The notes under the pieces: generated by a model
What the model was told of the DNA's origin: nothing
The model's database searches: none
Seen by the model: the letters and a program-made list of their open reading frames with translations, nothing else
Shown: positions 47,935 through 61,293 of the stretch, piece by piece
How the letters are laid out: every line of letters starts with the position of its first letter
Position numbering within the stretch: the stretch's first letter is position 1
Position numbers and translations under genes: made by a program
Source: Hippophae tibetana
Taxonomy: Eukaryota > Streptophyta > Magnoliopsida > Rosales > Elaeagnaceae
Direction of reading: 5' to 3'
DNA: 64,000 nt
Assembly (NCBI GenBank): GCA_037013495.1
Contig: CM072806.1
Coordinates: 19,079,001 to 19,143,000 of the forward strand

Positions 47935-50900
47935 ATGGGGGGTGGAGGAGAACTAGCTGCTCCTAGAGAGCTCGACAAGACGCCAACATGGGCCGTCTCT
48001 GCTGTCTGTGCTGTCATCATTTTAATCTCTATCATTTTGGAGCTAGTCATTCACAAAATTGGACATGTACGTAACCTGTTTGATACTTGGTTTTTATAAG
48101 ATTTCCTTTTCTGTTTTGGTATTTTCCAAATTTTGCTTGATTGGGTAAGGATTGATAATCCTTCTTTACCTTTGTAATTTGGGTTGTGTTTATTCTTTTT
48201 CTTTTGAATTAATTATGTGAAATTAGATTTTTTTCAGAAATCTATTTTTAGTTTCAAATAAGTCTCTCTTATACCTTATTTGATAAAAGGATATTTTCAT
48301 GAATGTGTGTTAGACCAAATTTGGGGATTTAAGAAGATAATTAATTTTAAGTTATTCCAATAATCATATATACATTTGTCAAATCTTTCTTTGCTGCTAG
48401 AATAATTTTCAAAAACTTGGAAATAGAAATCTGTTTTAGAATTTCATAGAGATAGATTGACACAAAACCTAATTAAATGCCATTTTATTTAACCACTAGG
48501 TAGCACGTACTCCATCTTTTAATTTGATTTACAATTTTAAATAATTATTTTAAAAAATAATATAATTGACACAGGTATAAAATTTAAGATAACATTATAA
48601 ATTATTTTGTAATAGTACTTATGTTTTCTTTGTTTGAGTTATATATAAGTGTGTGCACATGTATATAAATATTTATTTATTTAAGAGAAATAAAAAAATT
48701 AAATAGTATAAAATAAAATTAAATAAAGATAATTTTTTGTGAAATTCTATTTCAATATTTTTGAATTTATTTGTACAGCAAAAAATTACAATATTTATAG
48801 GAAAGTCAGTGTCAAAAAGGAAAAAATCTTCAAATTATGATTAAAATATTACAAAATAAATATACTTGTAAGGAAAAAAATATTATCCTAATTTACTAAT
48901 TAATACATAGATCAAATCTTCTATATTTTTTAATTTATTTGTATAGTAAAAAAGTTAAAATATTTATAGGAAAGCCTATTCCTAAAAAAGCAAAAAACAA
49001 ATCCCATAATTATGACTAAAATATTCTCCTAATATACTAATTAATACACAATAAGATCGAATCTTTTGTATTTATTTTTGACATTTCGAAACTCTCTTCT
49101 AATTTAGATAGTATATATTTACCATATTCAATTTGTAAATAATATTATCAAAATTTCGTCAAAAAATTCCTATGGTGAGGATATCAATAGGTTGCTATTT
49201 TGTTTAAACATAAGTCATGCAAATTTTTTTATCTTTAACTTTCATTTAGATAAAATGTCTATCTACCTACACATGTTTTGTTATATCATGTTGAATCGAA
49301 TTTAGGAAAATATTGATGGCTGCCTTATTATCATAGTATAGATTGACTAGAGGTATTGTTACAATTTGAAGATCCATAAAGAGTTTCCTCAACCACAGTG
49401 CCTCACAAATTTCTTGTGCAACTGTCCTAAATTCTACTTCGATACTACTTTTGGCTAATATATTTTGCTTTTTACTTCTCCACATTACTAAGTTTCAAAA
49501 ATAAAGGTGCAATATCCAATAATAGATCATTTTTTCACTATTAAGCGAGCCCAATCTACATCAATGTAGACCTTTAAGTTCATGGTTTCTTTTTTCTTGA
49601 AGAATAATCCTATGTCACATGACCTTTTAAGGTATTTGAGAATTCTATAAACTATTTCAAGATGAGTTTCCTTGGAGAAAGCATGTATTGGTCAACTACA
49701 TTGATCACAAATGCTATGTCAAGTCAAGTGTGAAATAAGTATATCAATTTTCCCACAAGTTTTGATATCTTTCTCTATCCATTGTTTCACCCAAGTCCTC
49801 GTATTTCCTTCCAACCTTAATTGGAATGTTCCTTAGTTGGTAGCCAATATGCCTATTTTAGTGACGAGAACAAACACATATTTAGGTTGAGAGACACCGA
49901 TTTCTCTTTTTGGCCTTCCACCTTACATTTTTAAGAAGTATCACATTTCCATTTATTTTACTTCAAATTCTACATCAAAGTTTTTTTCTTTAATTATTTG
50001 ATTTCTTCTAAGTTTTCAATCTCAAGAGTATATCATTAACATATGCTACTAGAACTGTTCTCTTCCCATTTTTAGGTTGTTTAAAAAATAAGGTACGATT
50101 TGACTATTCTCTCTGATATCCTTACAACCTCATCACTTTGGCAAACTTATCAAATCATGCTCGAGGTAATTGTTTAGTGCATACAATGACTTTTATAATT
50201 TGTACACTATATTTGCTCATTCCTTACCAAATTCAAGTAGCATAGTTATAAAGACTTATTCTTCTAATATTTTATTGAAAAAAATACATTTTTAATGTCA
50301 AATTATTGAAGAGGCTAATCTTAGTTGGTTGCTAATGATAAAAGCCTTTGCACAGTATTTAATTTTGCCACAAGTGCAAATGTTTCTACATAATTAATTC
50401 AATTGGAATATTAGATGTTATTATTTAGTTTCCTTATTATTGTTGGAAACTATTAAGGTTAAATCTTAGATAATTATTATTATGTTTTCTTATTAGTCTT
50501 GGAGACTTATTTAGAGTCCTATTAGGATTATAGTTTTATTATCCCTATAAATCCATATAAAATATTTTAGTATTATAATAAATGAGAATTATAATGTCTT
50601 TTTTGAATTTTTTTGGTTCTCATTTCAACCTATTTTGATTCTTTAATATTATCTCTTTTGTGCATAAACATATTTTATATTTCTACTTGGTTTTAGAGTC
50701 ATGATAGTTTGGGAACAATTTTATATATTCTCATATTTTCTAAACCTAGTTCCATCTTATCTCCTTGTTATAATAAAAATAAAATAAAAAGCTAAAAATT
50801 ATTTGAAAACCTTAGTCACGATCAATATACTCTCTCTTATATCCAAATAAACAGCCAACATAGCTTACTACTAGAAGTGTTTCATTCAAACCAATTAAGT

Positions 50901-53900
50901 TATTGCCTATCTAACTAGCACCATCGCCCTACTATGTTTTTCGGTGTCGCTATTACCTTTTACAACATTGCTATATTGTTTTCCCTTTCTTGTGACAGCG
51001 TTGATGGTTTTTGTTTTGAAACATCATTGAACAGTCCATGACTTAATTCAATTAGTGGCATTTCATCTCTAAAATCACAAAAGTTACCCATATCTGAAAC
51101 TATGTACTAGTCAACTAGATCTATGTTGCCACTACCTTGAATTGGGTTCATCAATTTGCATCATTGATAACCTATTTTCTATGTTGTTTGCAACGAAGTT
51201 GTTATGCTTAGTCAATGTTGTCACTTTAATCAACCGACCTGGTAGCCAAGCCCTTCCTGGTGTTGCACTCGACGTTGTTACTCCTGGTTGGTCCAACCTC
51301 GCTAGTACCATTTTGATTCCATATTATCGTGGTGACCAAGCCTTTCTATGTATTTATCCAAGCTCTTTCCTAGCTTTATTAGATTAAAGCTATTTTAGGT
51401 TTTGGATCATTAAGTATACAAGATTATTTGGTATTTAGGAATTGGGTTGATTTGACTTCTACTACCTTGGTTGGCCTTAAGGATTCTTGGCTCATAACAT
51501 AAAGGGTGTCTTATAGAATAATCACTTGGTGTAATCAAATTTGGTAGTTTGGTTACTTTGGATCGATGGATTTACAAGTGTGTCAATGAAAAGGTGTAAA
51601 TTGTGCATACAAGCTTTTACTTTGAACCTATAACATTGAATCCTATGGGTTATCTTTTATAGTTGACACCAATTGCAAACGACAAGGGAGTTTCATGTTG
51701 CCATCTTCTAGTGAGCACTTGGCCTTTGACTTATTTTATTGTTAATTTTTCGATGATTTACTTGAAGTTCTTCTCTATTCTACTTCTATTAGATCTGATA
51801 TATTTGAGTGCTTTCATATTGTTGCTATTATGTGGATTATATACCCTAATTAAGGTTACTATTTGATTGATTGAAGTTTTTTTGGTTATATGTTTTATAT
51901 TTGCCTTATTAAAAGGTTATCATCTTAAGCTTAATAAAATTCAAGTTCTACTACTAATGCCCTATAATAAGGTTCTTTATTATTGAAAGATTTTCATAGC
52001 TCACCATTCAAGTTGGACATGTTTAATATTTATGCTCCAACTTGAGGGGGGAACTTAGAGTATGTCTTCCTCTAACATATGGTGATAGTAACTTACGCTA
52101 ACCTTGGTTTGTTTGGAGGAGTCGTTATGTGTTATGTCATTGACTATCCTAGTTTTCAAAAAACCCTATTCAACGTGGTTTTGCATTACTGTATCAACAC
52201 AGTACTCCACCACTTGTCTTTTCTAAGTGGTTTTATTGCTATATAGCCTATAGATCACATCCTTTATTGCTTTCTTTGTCTAAGCAATTTTTCTACTTTA
52301 CCTTACACTCTTAGGAACTTTCTACTACATGTGTCCTACAACTTCAATCAAGGTTAACATCCTTAATAGAGTGGTGTAACCCATTATTACCAATTATTTT
52401 TGGTTGGTTAAATGACTACTTTTACACACTTTGGCAAGATACTATAAGCACCAATGAGATTCAACTTCACTTATGGTAAATTGTTTTTGTTGATTTCTAT
52501 TTTATTGTTGCGAGGGAGAATTGGAATATTAGATATTAATTCTTAGTTTCCTTACTAGTGTTGAAAGCTATTAGGGTTAGATATTAAATAATTACTATTA
52601 TGTTATCTTATTAGTTTATGAGTCCTATTTAGAGTCTTATTAGGATTAGGGTTTTTAGTATTATTATCCTTATAAATATACATGTAATCTTTTAGTATTT
52701 TAATGAATAAGGATTAGAATGTCTTTATTTGATTTTCTTGTTTTCCTTTTAACCTATTTCAATTATCTAATATTAACTTCAACATAACCCTATTTTATAT
52801 TTCTACTAATTCCATAGGTTTGTGTAAATCTCTTTGCAACCAAACGGGTTTCATATTATTCTATTGCCCCATCAACTTTGTAATTTATTGTAAATATCCA
52901 CTTACAACCAATTGAAATCTTCCCTTTTTATAGGTCTATTACATCACAAGTTCCATTTTTTCAAGTGCTGTTATTTCTTCCATAATAGCTTTTCTTCATT
53001 CTGAAATTTTCATGCTTTCATGGATATTTTTGGGAGTTTTTGTTCTATAAATATTAGAAGTAAAACCATGGAAACCAGTAAACAAAGTTTTGTATGAAAT
53101 AAATTTAGAGATAGGATGAAGTGTACATGATTGCGTTTGTTTTCTCAAAGAAATGGGAAATTTAGAATTACTTATGTTTGGAATAGAATCTTGAAAGTTT
53201 GAATTTATCATTGGTTCAAACATTCTGGGTACATAAAGTGTGAATGTATCTATGTTATTTAATTTGACCTTTGTGAGTGTAAGTCATGTAGTCATTTGTG
53301 TCTTTGTTGGTTTCTTTTGTGCAAAACACGGAATATTTTTATTTTACTTAGTGTATCTGTTTTTCTCTGTGTAAGGTTGGTTACTGATGATTAGTAATGC
53401 ATATACACAAATAGTTAGGTACACTTTTATTTGCGAGCATGTTTCCACACACCACATGGTTGATTTTCATAGTGGCATACTAGGTGAAATGGTGTGGTTT
53501 TTTTCGTTTAGTGAATGAGCTTGCGAGTAAGCTGACGTTTTCGCTGTTGAGTTACGTGTATGGGTATTTATGAAAATTACTTGACAATTTTGGAAACAAA
53601 AAATGGAATTTTTGTAGGCCTCGAATAATACTTACCAAACCACTCCATGGGACTCCTCATCAGAGGTTGATAAGAGCCTCAACGAGGTACCTCGTACGCT
53701 TGGATTATTTCTATAAATACCCCTTATCCTTTTGTTTTTGTAATGAGAAAAATGTAGCGAAGCTCTTTCATTTTGACATCTCATTTTTCTCATTTTGGAT
53801 TACTATTATCGTAAGTTAATGTTCAATATAAGGTATTCATGACTGAGTGAGCAAAATCATTCTCTTATGTAGTGAGTACTCAAGGCAATATTTGTAATGG

Positions 53901-56900
53901 GTTTTGGGTGAGATGAATTTCTATTTTCATTTCACAAATCACCTTGAGTGTATTTCGATGTTTTTGTTACATTTTTGTGAAGGTAAAATAGAGTTCTTAA
54001 GTTGTGAGATTGGTAGGTAATAGGATGCAAAATTTTCATTGGTGATGAGCCTATGTGGTGGTGAGTTGTGTGCTCAATCAAGTGTTATAAGTTCGTGGTT
54101 AAGTGTTGTTCCCACGATTGATTATTGACAATTTGTGGTTGAGTATGTCTCTCACATTTACTAGTTTGCTTTTTGATTCACGTGATAGATCTTTGGTCAC
54201 TAATAACACTATATTGAGTGGTGTTGGCTTTAGAAGAAAGTCGAGTTTATGTTTTGGACTAAGTTGCTGCAGAGGTAGCAAGCAAGGACAACAATAAAAA
54301 ATCAGGGTAGAGGTCCCGACTAATAGAAGTATTTGTGTTTATATTTATGTCTAGTTGTATTTGTTTATTATTTTTTAATGGATTGTTTGTTACTGAATAG
54401 TTTTCATAAGCAACTCAAGGATGTTACCACACATGCAAGGGTTCTATGTGGGTTTACCTCATTACATGATTATGTTTGGATGATCTCCTTATCTTTGAGT
54501 ACAATCTGAGTCTTGATATTGTATGTTACCACATATAGGCTTAGGACTTCAATCAAAAAACTATTTACTTTCAGTTCAACATGCTTTATTTCTTGTCTAT
54601 ATAGCTTGTGATTAATTTAATTGATTACTAAAATAACTACCTATCTAAGATTATTGTACTATTGTAATAGCTTTCTATTACTCCACTACTTATATAGGCA
54701 AGTCCTTTAGGATTCTATATCTCCTTACTCTGGTTGCGTACTAGGTCTCAAACTCTTTTACTGTATTAAAATAATATGCCTACTTATGAGCTTGGTATGA
54801 GTTTCTAAGGAGATATTGACTTATTCCCTGGTAGTATATCAGGTGTTGGGCTCTATCCTTTTAGTATGTTGTGTTATGTATGATTACAAGTAGTGATAGT
54901 ATAATTATCATTTACCAAATATGTTATCACATATGAGGTCTTAAAGTGATTGGAAATCATTTATAACTTTCCATGTATATATGACTTATTCATATGTTGT
55001 ATGATGTTTTCCATGCTTATGTATATTACTAGTCTGGATAGGAGCCTGTGCGATATACCATCACTTGTATATTTACCACAGATTGTTGTTTTCTTATATG
55101 CTAGTTGTTTTAGCAGTGTGTTGAATTATGCATATTATTTTCTCCCATTGTGTTGAATTAAGCATGGCATTTCCTTATCTCGTTTTGGACCGGTTGCCTA
55201 TTTGGGTCAAAGAGTAATTGACCTTTATGTAATTGGTTCTACATATGGAATTCTTCAGTGAGTAAATGATCACATGTTTATCCATATCTCCTTCTATGTT
55301 TAATTTAACTTCAGTAGATGGCAAAATATAATGGGATAGAGCAGTAGGCTTATGATTTGGATTGTTTAGGATATTAGTAAACCCATGAAGACTCAAATTT
55401 AAGACTAAGTGTTGACCAAAGAAATTATCTTCACTCAAATTCTCCCTTGAAGATAGGTCTTTTAGTGTGAGGAATGTTTTCAAAGAAAAAATATTCTGCT
55501 AACAATGACCTTTTTTATGAAGGCTTTATAGTACTTATATCCTTTTTGAGTAGGTGAATATCTAATGAAAACACATTTACTTTCTTTTGAATCCAACTTG
55601 GATTTATTGGGCAAGTGAATATGAGAAAATGCAATACAATTAAATACTTATAGAGAAAGATCATATTGACGATGTAATACTAGAAAAAACTTTTGGAATT
55701 ATTGAAGTGGAGTTTCAAAAAAGAGAATAAGACTTGGCATTCAATTAATCAGGTAAGTGACAGTTAAAATGAAATCCCTTAGAAAGTTTTAGGCATGTTG
55801 TGGAAAACATTAAGGCATGAGAAACTTTAAGAATGTGTCATTTTTTTTGTTCAACTATCCCATTTTGTTAAGGAGTATAGACAGAAGAACTTTGTGGATT
55901 ATCCTAAGTTTTTGGAGATAATTTCCAAGGTTATGGTTGAAGTACTTAGTGCCATTATCCATTCTAAGGATTTGAAGTGGTGTTTTCAAACTATGTTTGA
56001 ATCATAAAATGAAAGTTAATGAAAACATCCTGAACCTCTATTTTTTTCTTTCAATAAATACACTAACACATTATCAATAAATGTAAAACCATTTAGAATG
56101 AGTACGATTTGGGAAACAAGAAGGTCCCCACACATCGCTATGAATTAAGGTAAAAGGCTTGGATGATAAGTATTGAATATTAAGTAAGAAAGTACATTGA
56201 TGTTTTGCATGCTCACAACTTTCACATTGAAAATTGATCATTTTATTTGAAAACATAGATGGAAATAAATTTTTTAAATACTAAAAATTAGGATGTCTCA
56301 TTCTATATTACCATTACAAAAGCTTATTATTCATAAAAGTAGATATAGAATTACAAATTGTGGTTTGACTATTTATACTCATATTTATCTCATTAATGTA
56401 ATACAATCCTTCACACTCTTCAACAATGCCAATAATCTTTCCCGATAATAGGTTTTAAAAGACACAATGAGGGAAAGAACTTAGCTAAGCAATTTGAGTT
56501 TTTTTAGTTGATTGATTAATATTAAATTACAAGACAAGTTTGAAATATGAAAGATAGATTGTGTTATGGAGTTGAAAATTTAGATACTTCGTTTTCTTGC
56601 AACTATTGAGAGAGATCCATCTACTACTCTAACTTTAGGATTATCTGTACATGATGAATAAGATGTGAATAAGTAATGTGACTAAACGACAAAAATGATC
56701 AAATCTAAAGAATTTTTATAACACCTCACCCCAACTAATATTAATACTATTATAATATTAGCTAACGTTAGGTAATATCATAATATTATACAAGAAGATA
56801 ATTTTGTATTGCAAAAGTTAAAGAAAAGAAAAGAAAATATAATCAAACAAGAATTAACAGAATGATACTAATTCCATTTTTATATATAAACACTCAAGAG

Positions 56901-59900
56901 ATTATAGTTTTATAATTTACAAAATGAAGAGTTCTTTAATTTTGTTTCTTCAATTTATCCTTTATACTTTTCTCAATTAAGAGAAAGAGTAATATTGTTA
57001 TTATATTTCTTTGAATATATTAAATTCATCTTTAGTTAAATTATAGTTCAATGTTTTGACCGTTGGCTACTATATTTGTCTCAATTAAGACTTACGTTGG
57101 AGTTCATCTTGTCTTATTAGAGAATCCGCCTTGAAACAATATCTCAACAAAGAGAGATTGAAGGGATATTTAAGGATGATTGACCATAATTATTCATACG
57201 AGAAATTTTTTAATTTGATCCAATTATTTATGATTGAATGCTTCCCTGGAGCTTGAGTTATTATGGTATGGTTGGAAATTAGTCGAAGTTTGATAATTTT
57301 GGCTCCTAATTTGTATTGAATTCTAATCTGTTAGTTTACCATGAATTTCTTAATAAGTATCTTCTATGTGACTTGGTTTGCAATAATGAATGCAAAAAAA
57401 AAAAAATTTGTAGCAAATTTGTGCCAATTCTTGATCAATTCCACATGAAAAATTAATTGAGGGTTAAAGCCTATATTCGAGACCATGAAAATATCCAAGC
57501 CTATTAGTAATACCATCAGGCCCATTCAAGTTTTTAAGGCCAAGGCCAACAACAAATTTGCTAACCACAAGCCTACGTTCATCTTTTATATCTTCATGAA
57601 CCCGTTCTCCATTTTCACCCTCACGAGAGCTTGCAAGAACGACCATCTGTGATGTTGCTCCCTATGCCACAAGAAGCCTCACTCAACATCACTCGTCATT
57701 GGTTCTCTTCTCTCTTCACTTTGGTGAACACTTCTCTAGGTAGTAGTTGTCATCGCACTCTACTTCGTGAATCATCAAGTTCAGATTTTAAACTAACAAG
57801 AAATTCAAATATTCTTTTTTTCCCACCTTTTTCACGTAATGAATAGAATCACTAACACATTCCCAACTCTCCTCTAAACTCATACTAAGTTCTTTCTAGA
57901 GATTAAAAATCTTCATATAATAACTGGTAATCTCCTTTTCTCCTTGTTTAATCCCACATAAATGATTTTTTAACTCAAATATTTGTGAGGAATCCTCATC
58001 ATCTGAATAGGGTTATCTAACAGCATCCCACATCTTTTTCTGTGGTTAAGAGAATGTATTTTTTCCTTCTAATTATGGGTATCATGGAATTGACAAACCA
58101 AACAGTCACTATAAAGTTTTCAGAACTCCATCATTGCATTGCATATGAATTGGTTGAGTAGGATTTTGTAATCCCTCGTTAAGTATCCCATTTTATTTTT
58201 TTCATTAATAATGATCTTAATCTATTGCAACCTTGTCGTCAACTTTTACCATTGAATTTTTCAATGAAAAATTGAAATGGGAAATTATCCAACCCATTAC
58301 AATTCATGGTAGACATGACTTTTGTTTCACACTTGAATTCTTTTGAATTTTTTTATTCTTGATTTAAAATTGAATTAATCTTTAGATTTTTTCAAAAATA
58401 TGAGAAAGAGAATTGTTTATGAAACTATATTTATGTATTTTTGAATTTATTTGAACAATAACATTACAATATTTATAGGAAATTTTGTCTTGAAGGAAAA
58501 AAATCTTCTAATTAAAATATTAAAGAAAAAAATCTTCAAATAAATAAATAAATATTATCTTAATATGTTAATTAATACATAAATAGTCCAAATATAATGT
58601 ATTTGTTTTTTACATTTTAACATTAAATCGCTAATCTATGAAAAAACTAAATGCAATTTTATTTTATGAAAAATCATGTATTAGATATTATATATCTATT
58701 TTTTTTATATTTTAATGTTACATTTAAAAATATATTTTTAACTTAAGAATAAGAATTAATATTTTATAATGTAATTAAGTTATAAATAGTAAAGTCTTTT
58801 AAGCCATCAATTTTATATAATTAACTAAATTATATTTATTTTTATTAAAATTGTATTTGATGCTAATTAGTGCTAATATATTTAGTCTTACTTTGAAAAT
58901 TTTAATTTTTTATTTTAAAATAGAGAAAATAAATTTTTACTATCAAACTTTATAGATTGTTACATAAATATCATCGAACTACGATAAAATATGTTACAAC
59001 TATAAATAGATGAAAGAATTAAAACTTATTTAGGTATTCAATACAAAACCTATTTTAAGTATAATTTGATTTGTATATGAATTAGATAAATAACTTAATA
59101 GTAAGTAATCATTTCAAATATCGATATTATTATTGAAGATAAATAATATTATAATCTAATGTTAAGTATAATCTCAGTATAAATTATTATTATTGTACAA
59201 TTTTTTTAATATATTTGTGCATTTTTATCTTTGCAAATTCGTGCTTTAAAAATTCAATTTTTTCATACGTTATCATTATCATTATTATAAATTTTTTCAT
59301 ACGTTAATTATCATTGTTATATCTTTGTGGCAAATTGGTGCTTTAAAAATTCAGTTTTTTCATATGTTAATATAGATTTTACTTTTATAAGGAAAAGAAA
59401 AAAAATAGGAAACGTCACCACGAGGACGAACTAAAAAAAAGGAGAGTTGATCTCTCGCTTTTAATGTAGTTAATAAATATCCTGCTCTGGTGCATTGTCT
59501 TTCTTTCTCTTCAAATTTGGCTAAGACTATGTTTCCCGAAATTTACTTATTTGGAGGTTTCTATTTCAGTGGTTTCAAAAAAGAAAAAAAGCTGCTCTGT
59601 ATGAAGCTCTTGAGAAAGTCAAAGGAGGTAAAATCTACAATCTTTCATCTCAATATTGCTGCTATGTTTCTATAGTATTTTCATGTTAAGTTGTAATTCC
59701 CATTGATAACAACTGCTTCTCTGTTGTTTATGAAATACTAATCCATTGTTTATTCTCCCGTCTGCAGAGCTCATGGTATTAGGGTTTATTTCTCTTCTCT
59801 TGACGTTTGGGCAAAGCTACATTTCTAAGATGTGTATCCCTGTACAACTTGCAAACACAATGATGCCGTGTCCCGTATTAAAAAAATTTCCATCCTCTCA

Positions 59901-60966
59901 TGATCATCATCGTAAGCTCTTATGGTACGACCGCAGAATTTTAGGAGGCGGCGGTGGTGCAACTCCAGCCTGCAAGCGAGTAAGCATAACTTGATTACAT
60001 TGTCTACAGAATGAATAGCTAAGAACATGAGATATTCAATAAGATTATGGTTTGTTAATAGATAACCTGGAGAAGAGAAGTGTTGAATTCATTCATTTAA
60101 CCTCATCAATGATACTAACCTATTATAGTAATCTGACTTTAAGCTTAAGTTTTTGGTCTATAACTAAAACATGATCCTTTCGGATGTTCTTGTTGTTTAT
60201 GACGATATAGGGGGATGTGCCACTTATATCTGTAAATGGTTTGCATCAACTACACATCTTCATCTTCTTTTTGGCAGTGTTTCATGTAATCTACAGTGCC
60301 ATAACAATGACACTTGGAAGATTAAAGGTAGATTTTCATCTTCATCTTCTTTATGACAGTGATGATTGATCGAAGCTTTATATGCTTACTACTTAGTTAT
60401 GGAATTAGGTAACTGTTATATAAAGAAGCTGTTAATATTATCCTTTTCGTGCAGATTCGTGGGTGGAAAGAGTGGGAAAGAGAGACTCTCAAGGAACAGG
60501 ATGAGTTGAATGGTAATTTTATAGGAATTATGTTACTTAAAGTTTTCACTCATGGAAACTTGTCATTGTGTTTTGAACGAATTTGTCGGCTTTAGCTAAT
60601 ATAGGCTGCATATGTTTGCAAGTTCAGCTTTGAAATCAATGTTGTTCTTCTTATGCAGATCCATCAAGATTGAGACTTACTCATCAAACATCATTCGTTA
60701 AAGACCACATGAGATGGTGGAATAAATCAAAAATCACTTTTCATCTTGTAAGAAAACACTAGTTTTCTGCTTCTAGTTATTCTTTACAATGTATGGTAAA
60801 ATTATCATTTCTTTCGGATGCTAAAACTAGAAATTGAATGCAAAAGTGTTTTTTTAGTAAACTTAATTTAGCTGGTTCCATTTTTTTACAGGTTTGTTTC
60901 TTTCGACAATTCTTTAGGTCTGTGCGCAAGCATGACTACTTGACAATGAGACATGGATTTGTTTCT
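47935..60966 (+). CDS. MLO: MLO-family seven-transmembrane protein, N-terminal half, clade III-like (continues past window)
   Basis: Seven exons join in frame: 47935-48066, 59570-59627, 59768-59979, 60211-60327, 60455-60512, 60659-60747, 60892-60966. About 247 residues are visible of the 500-600 usual for MLO. Landmarks are [11 protein letters not shown] before the first membrane segment, [27 protein letters not shown], the loop cysteines MMPC and [46 protein letters not shown] and [12 protein letters not shown]. The remaining membrane segments and the calmodulin-binding tail lie beyond 64000. MLO proteins are plasma-membrane or endomembrane calcium-linked proteins. Some clade V members are powdery mildew susceptibility factors, while clade III (AtMLO5/7/8/9/10) includes pollen-tube and synergid factors. 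The [10 protein letters not shown] and RGWK wording points to clade III, by memory of the family. Intron 1 is about 11.5 kb because of nested retrotransposons; introns 2-6 are short. Confidence 0.93.
48738..49083 (-). repeat. 3' LTR of copia-B, with internal duplication
   Basis: It aligns with 58414-58614 (TATTTTTGAATTTATTTG, ACAATATTTATAGGAAA, AATTAATACA). The block from 48755 recurs from about 48925, a 170-base internal duplication. The minus-strand start is TGTCAAAAATAAATAC, preceded by a purine-rich AGAAGAGAG. The left end is approximate. Confidence 0.65.
49267..50400 (-). pseudogene. copia-B RNase H and most of reverse transcriptase
   Basis: RNase H reads [20 protein letters not shown] and [20 protein letters not shown]. 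Upstream is AYVNDILL in place of the YVDD box, and at the insertion edge [20 protein letters not shown]. Numerous stops and frameshifts. Confidence 0.85.
50401..52807 (+). mobile_element. Nested non-autonomous LTR retrotransposon, 2.4 kb
   Basis: Two similar LTRs (50401-50687 and 52519-52807) start AATTGGAATATTAGAT and end TATATTTCTACT. AATTC flanks both sides (50396-50400 and 52808-52812). A PBS-like TGGTTTTAGAGTCATGA follows the first LTR and a purine tract GCGAGGGAG precedes the second. The interior has no recognisable gag or pol. A second PPT-like string, CCAACTTGAGGGGGGAA at 52030, hints at a composite interior. Joining its flanks restores the TYGI-NYVETF junction of the copia-B reverse transcriptase, confirming the insertion point. 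Confidence 0.85.
52813..53228 (-). pseudogene. copia-B reverse transcriptase start and linker
   Basis: The minus strand gives [20 protein letters not shown], then PKNIHESM, then [18 protein letters not shown], a stop, and [13 protein letters not shown]. This is the linker and the first strands of the reverse transcriptase, ending at the nested insertion. Confidence 0.85.
53229..55174. other. Unassigned 1.9-kb insert-like segment within copia-B
   Basis: It separates linker (53228) from integrase C-terminal sequence (55175) that should be adjacent. Its base composition is less AT-rich and it has no copia coding. A segment at 53700-53800 (TATAAATACCCCTTATCC, then ATGTAGCGAAGCTCTTTC) looks like a promoter and R region of another LTR element. 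Its ends were not resolved. Confidence 0.4.
55175..56330 (-). pseudogene. copia-B integrase relic
   Basis: The minus strand at 56256 to 56074 reads [15 protein letters not shown] and [13 protein letters not shown], the zinc-binding end and core start of a copia integrase. Later blocks at 55175-55900 include [15 protein letters not shown]. Broken by stops. Confidence 0.8.
57640..58313 (-). pseudogene. copia-B gag relic
   Basis: The minus strand reads [58 protein letters not shown] and [16 protein letters not shown]. This is a copia gag of the group with SSQIFELK and EVTTYY motifs. Several stops. Confidence 0.85.
58414..58614 (-). repeat. 5' LTR of copia-B
   Basis: Partner of 48738-49083 without its internal duplication. 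The left end and the target duplication could not be fixed. Confidence 0.6.
58615..59569. other. Distal part of MLO intron 1
   Basis: AT-rich intron DNA. A 75-base unit (TTTGCAAATTCGTGCTTTAAAAATTCA ... TTTTTTCATACGTTA) recurs at 59232-59362. Confidence 0.6.
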
Positions 60967-61281
60967 GTGAGTTTAAATGTTAATTTTACTTGAAAGTATA
61001 TATCAGCCTCATTTCAAGTCTTCGAAATAGCATTTCAGTTGTACATAACATATATATATGTTATATGTATATACTGTACATAACGTACATTCATTTATAA
61101 ATAGAGTGTGCTAAGCATTATGATAGTTAGAAAAATATTATAAGTGAATGTACATGTGTAAGTTATGGGTTGGTTATAGCTAGTTTTTACTAGGATGTAT
61201 ATGTACAACCTTTGTTAGAGAATGAACTAAGAAAGTGAAATACAACTTTTACAATACATCTTCTTTTATCTCAGTTTTGCA

Positions 61282-61293
61282 TGATATTAGAAC
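61282..61293 (+). other. PBS-like site of the intron-7 copia relic
   Basis: TGATATTAGAAC compares with TGGTATCAGAGC. It directly follows an LTR-like end in CA. Confidence 0.5.

Larger units (their letters stand above)
48738..58614 (-). mobile_element. Nested, decayed Ty1/copia element in MLO intron 1 (copia-B)
   Basis: On the minus strand, gag (57640-58313), pre-integrase/integrase (55500-56330), linker, reverse transcriptase and RNase H (49267) come in copia order between related AT-rich LTRs at both ends. It is broken by a 2.4-kb LTR element and perhaps by a second insert at 53229-55174. The segment 56330-57640 is unresolved interior. It is antisense to MLO, so its own polyadenylation signals would not be read in MLO transcription. 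Confidence 0.85.

Noticed and set aside
51142..51387. 81-codon frame inside the nested LTR element
   Set aside because: No recognisable domain and no partner frames; probably chance.
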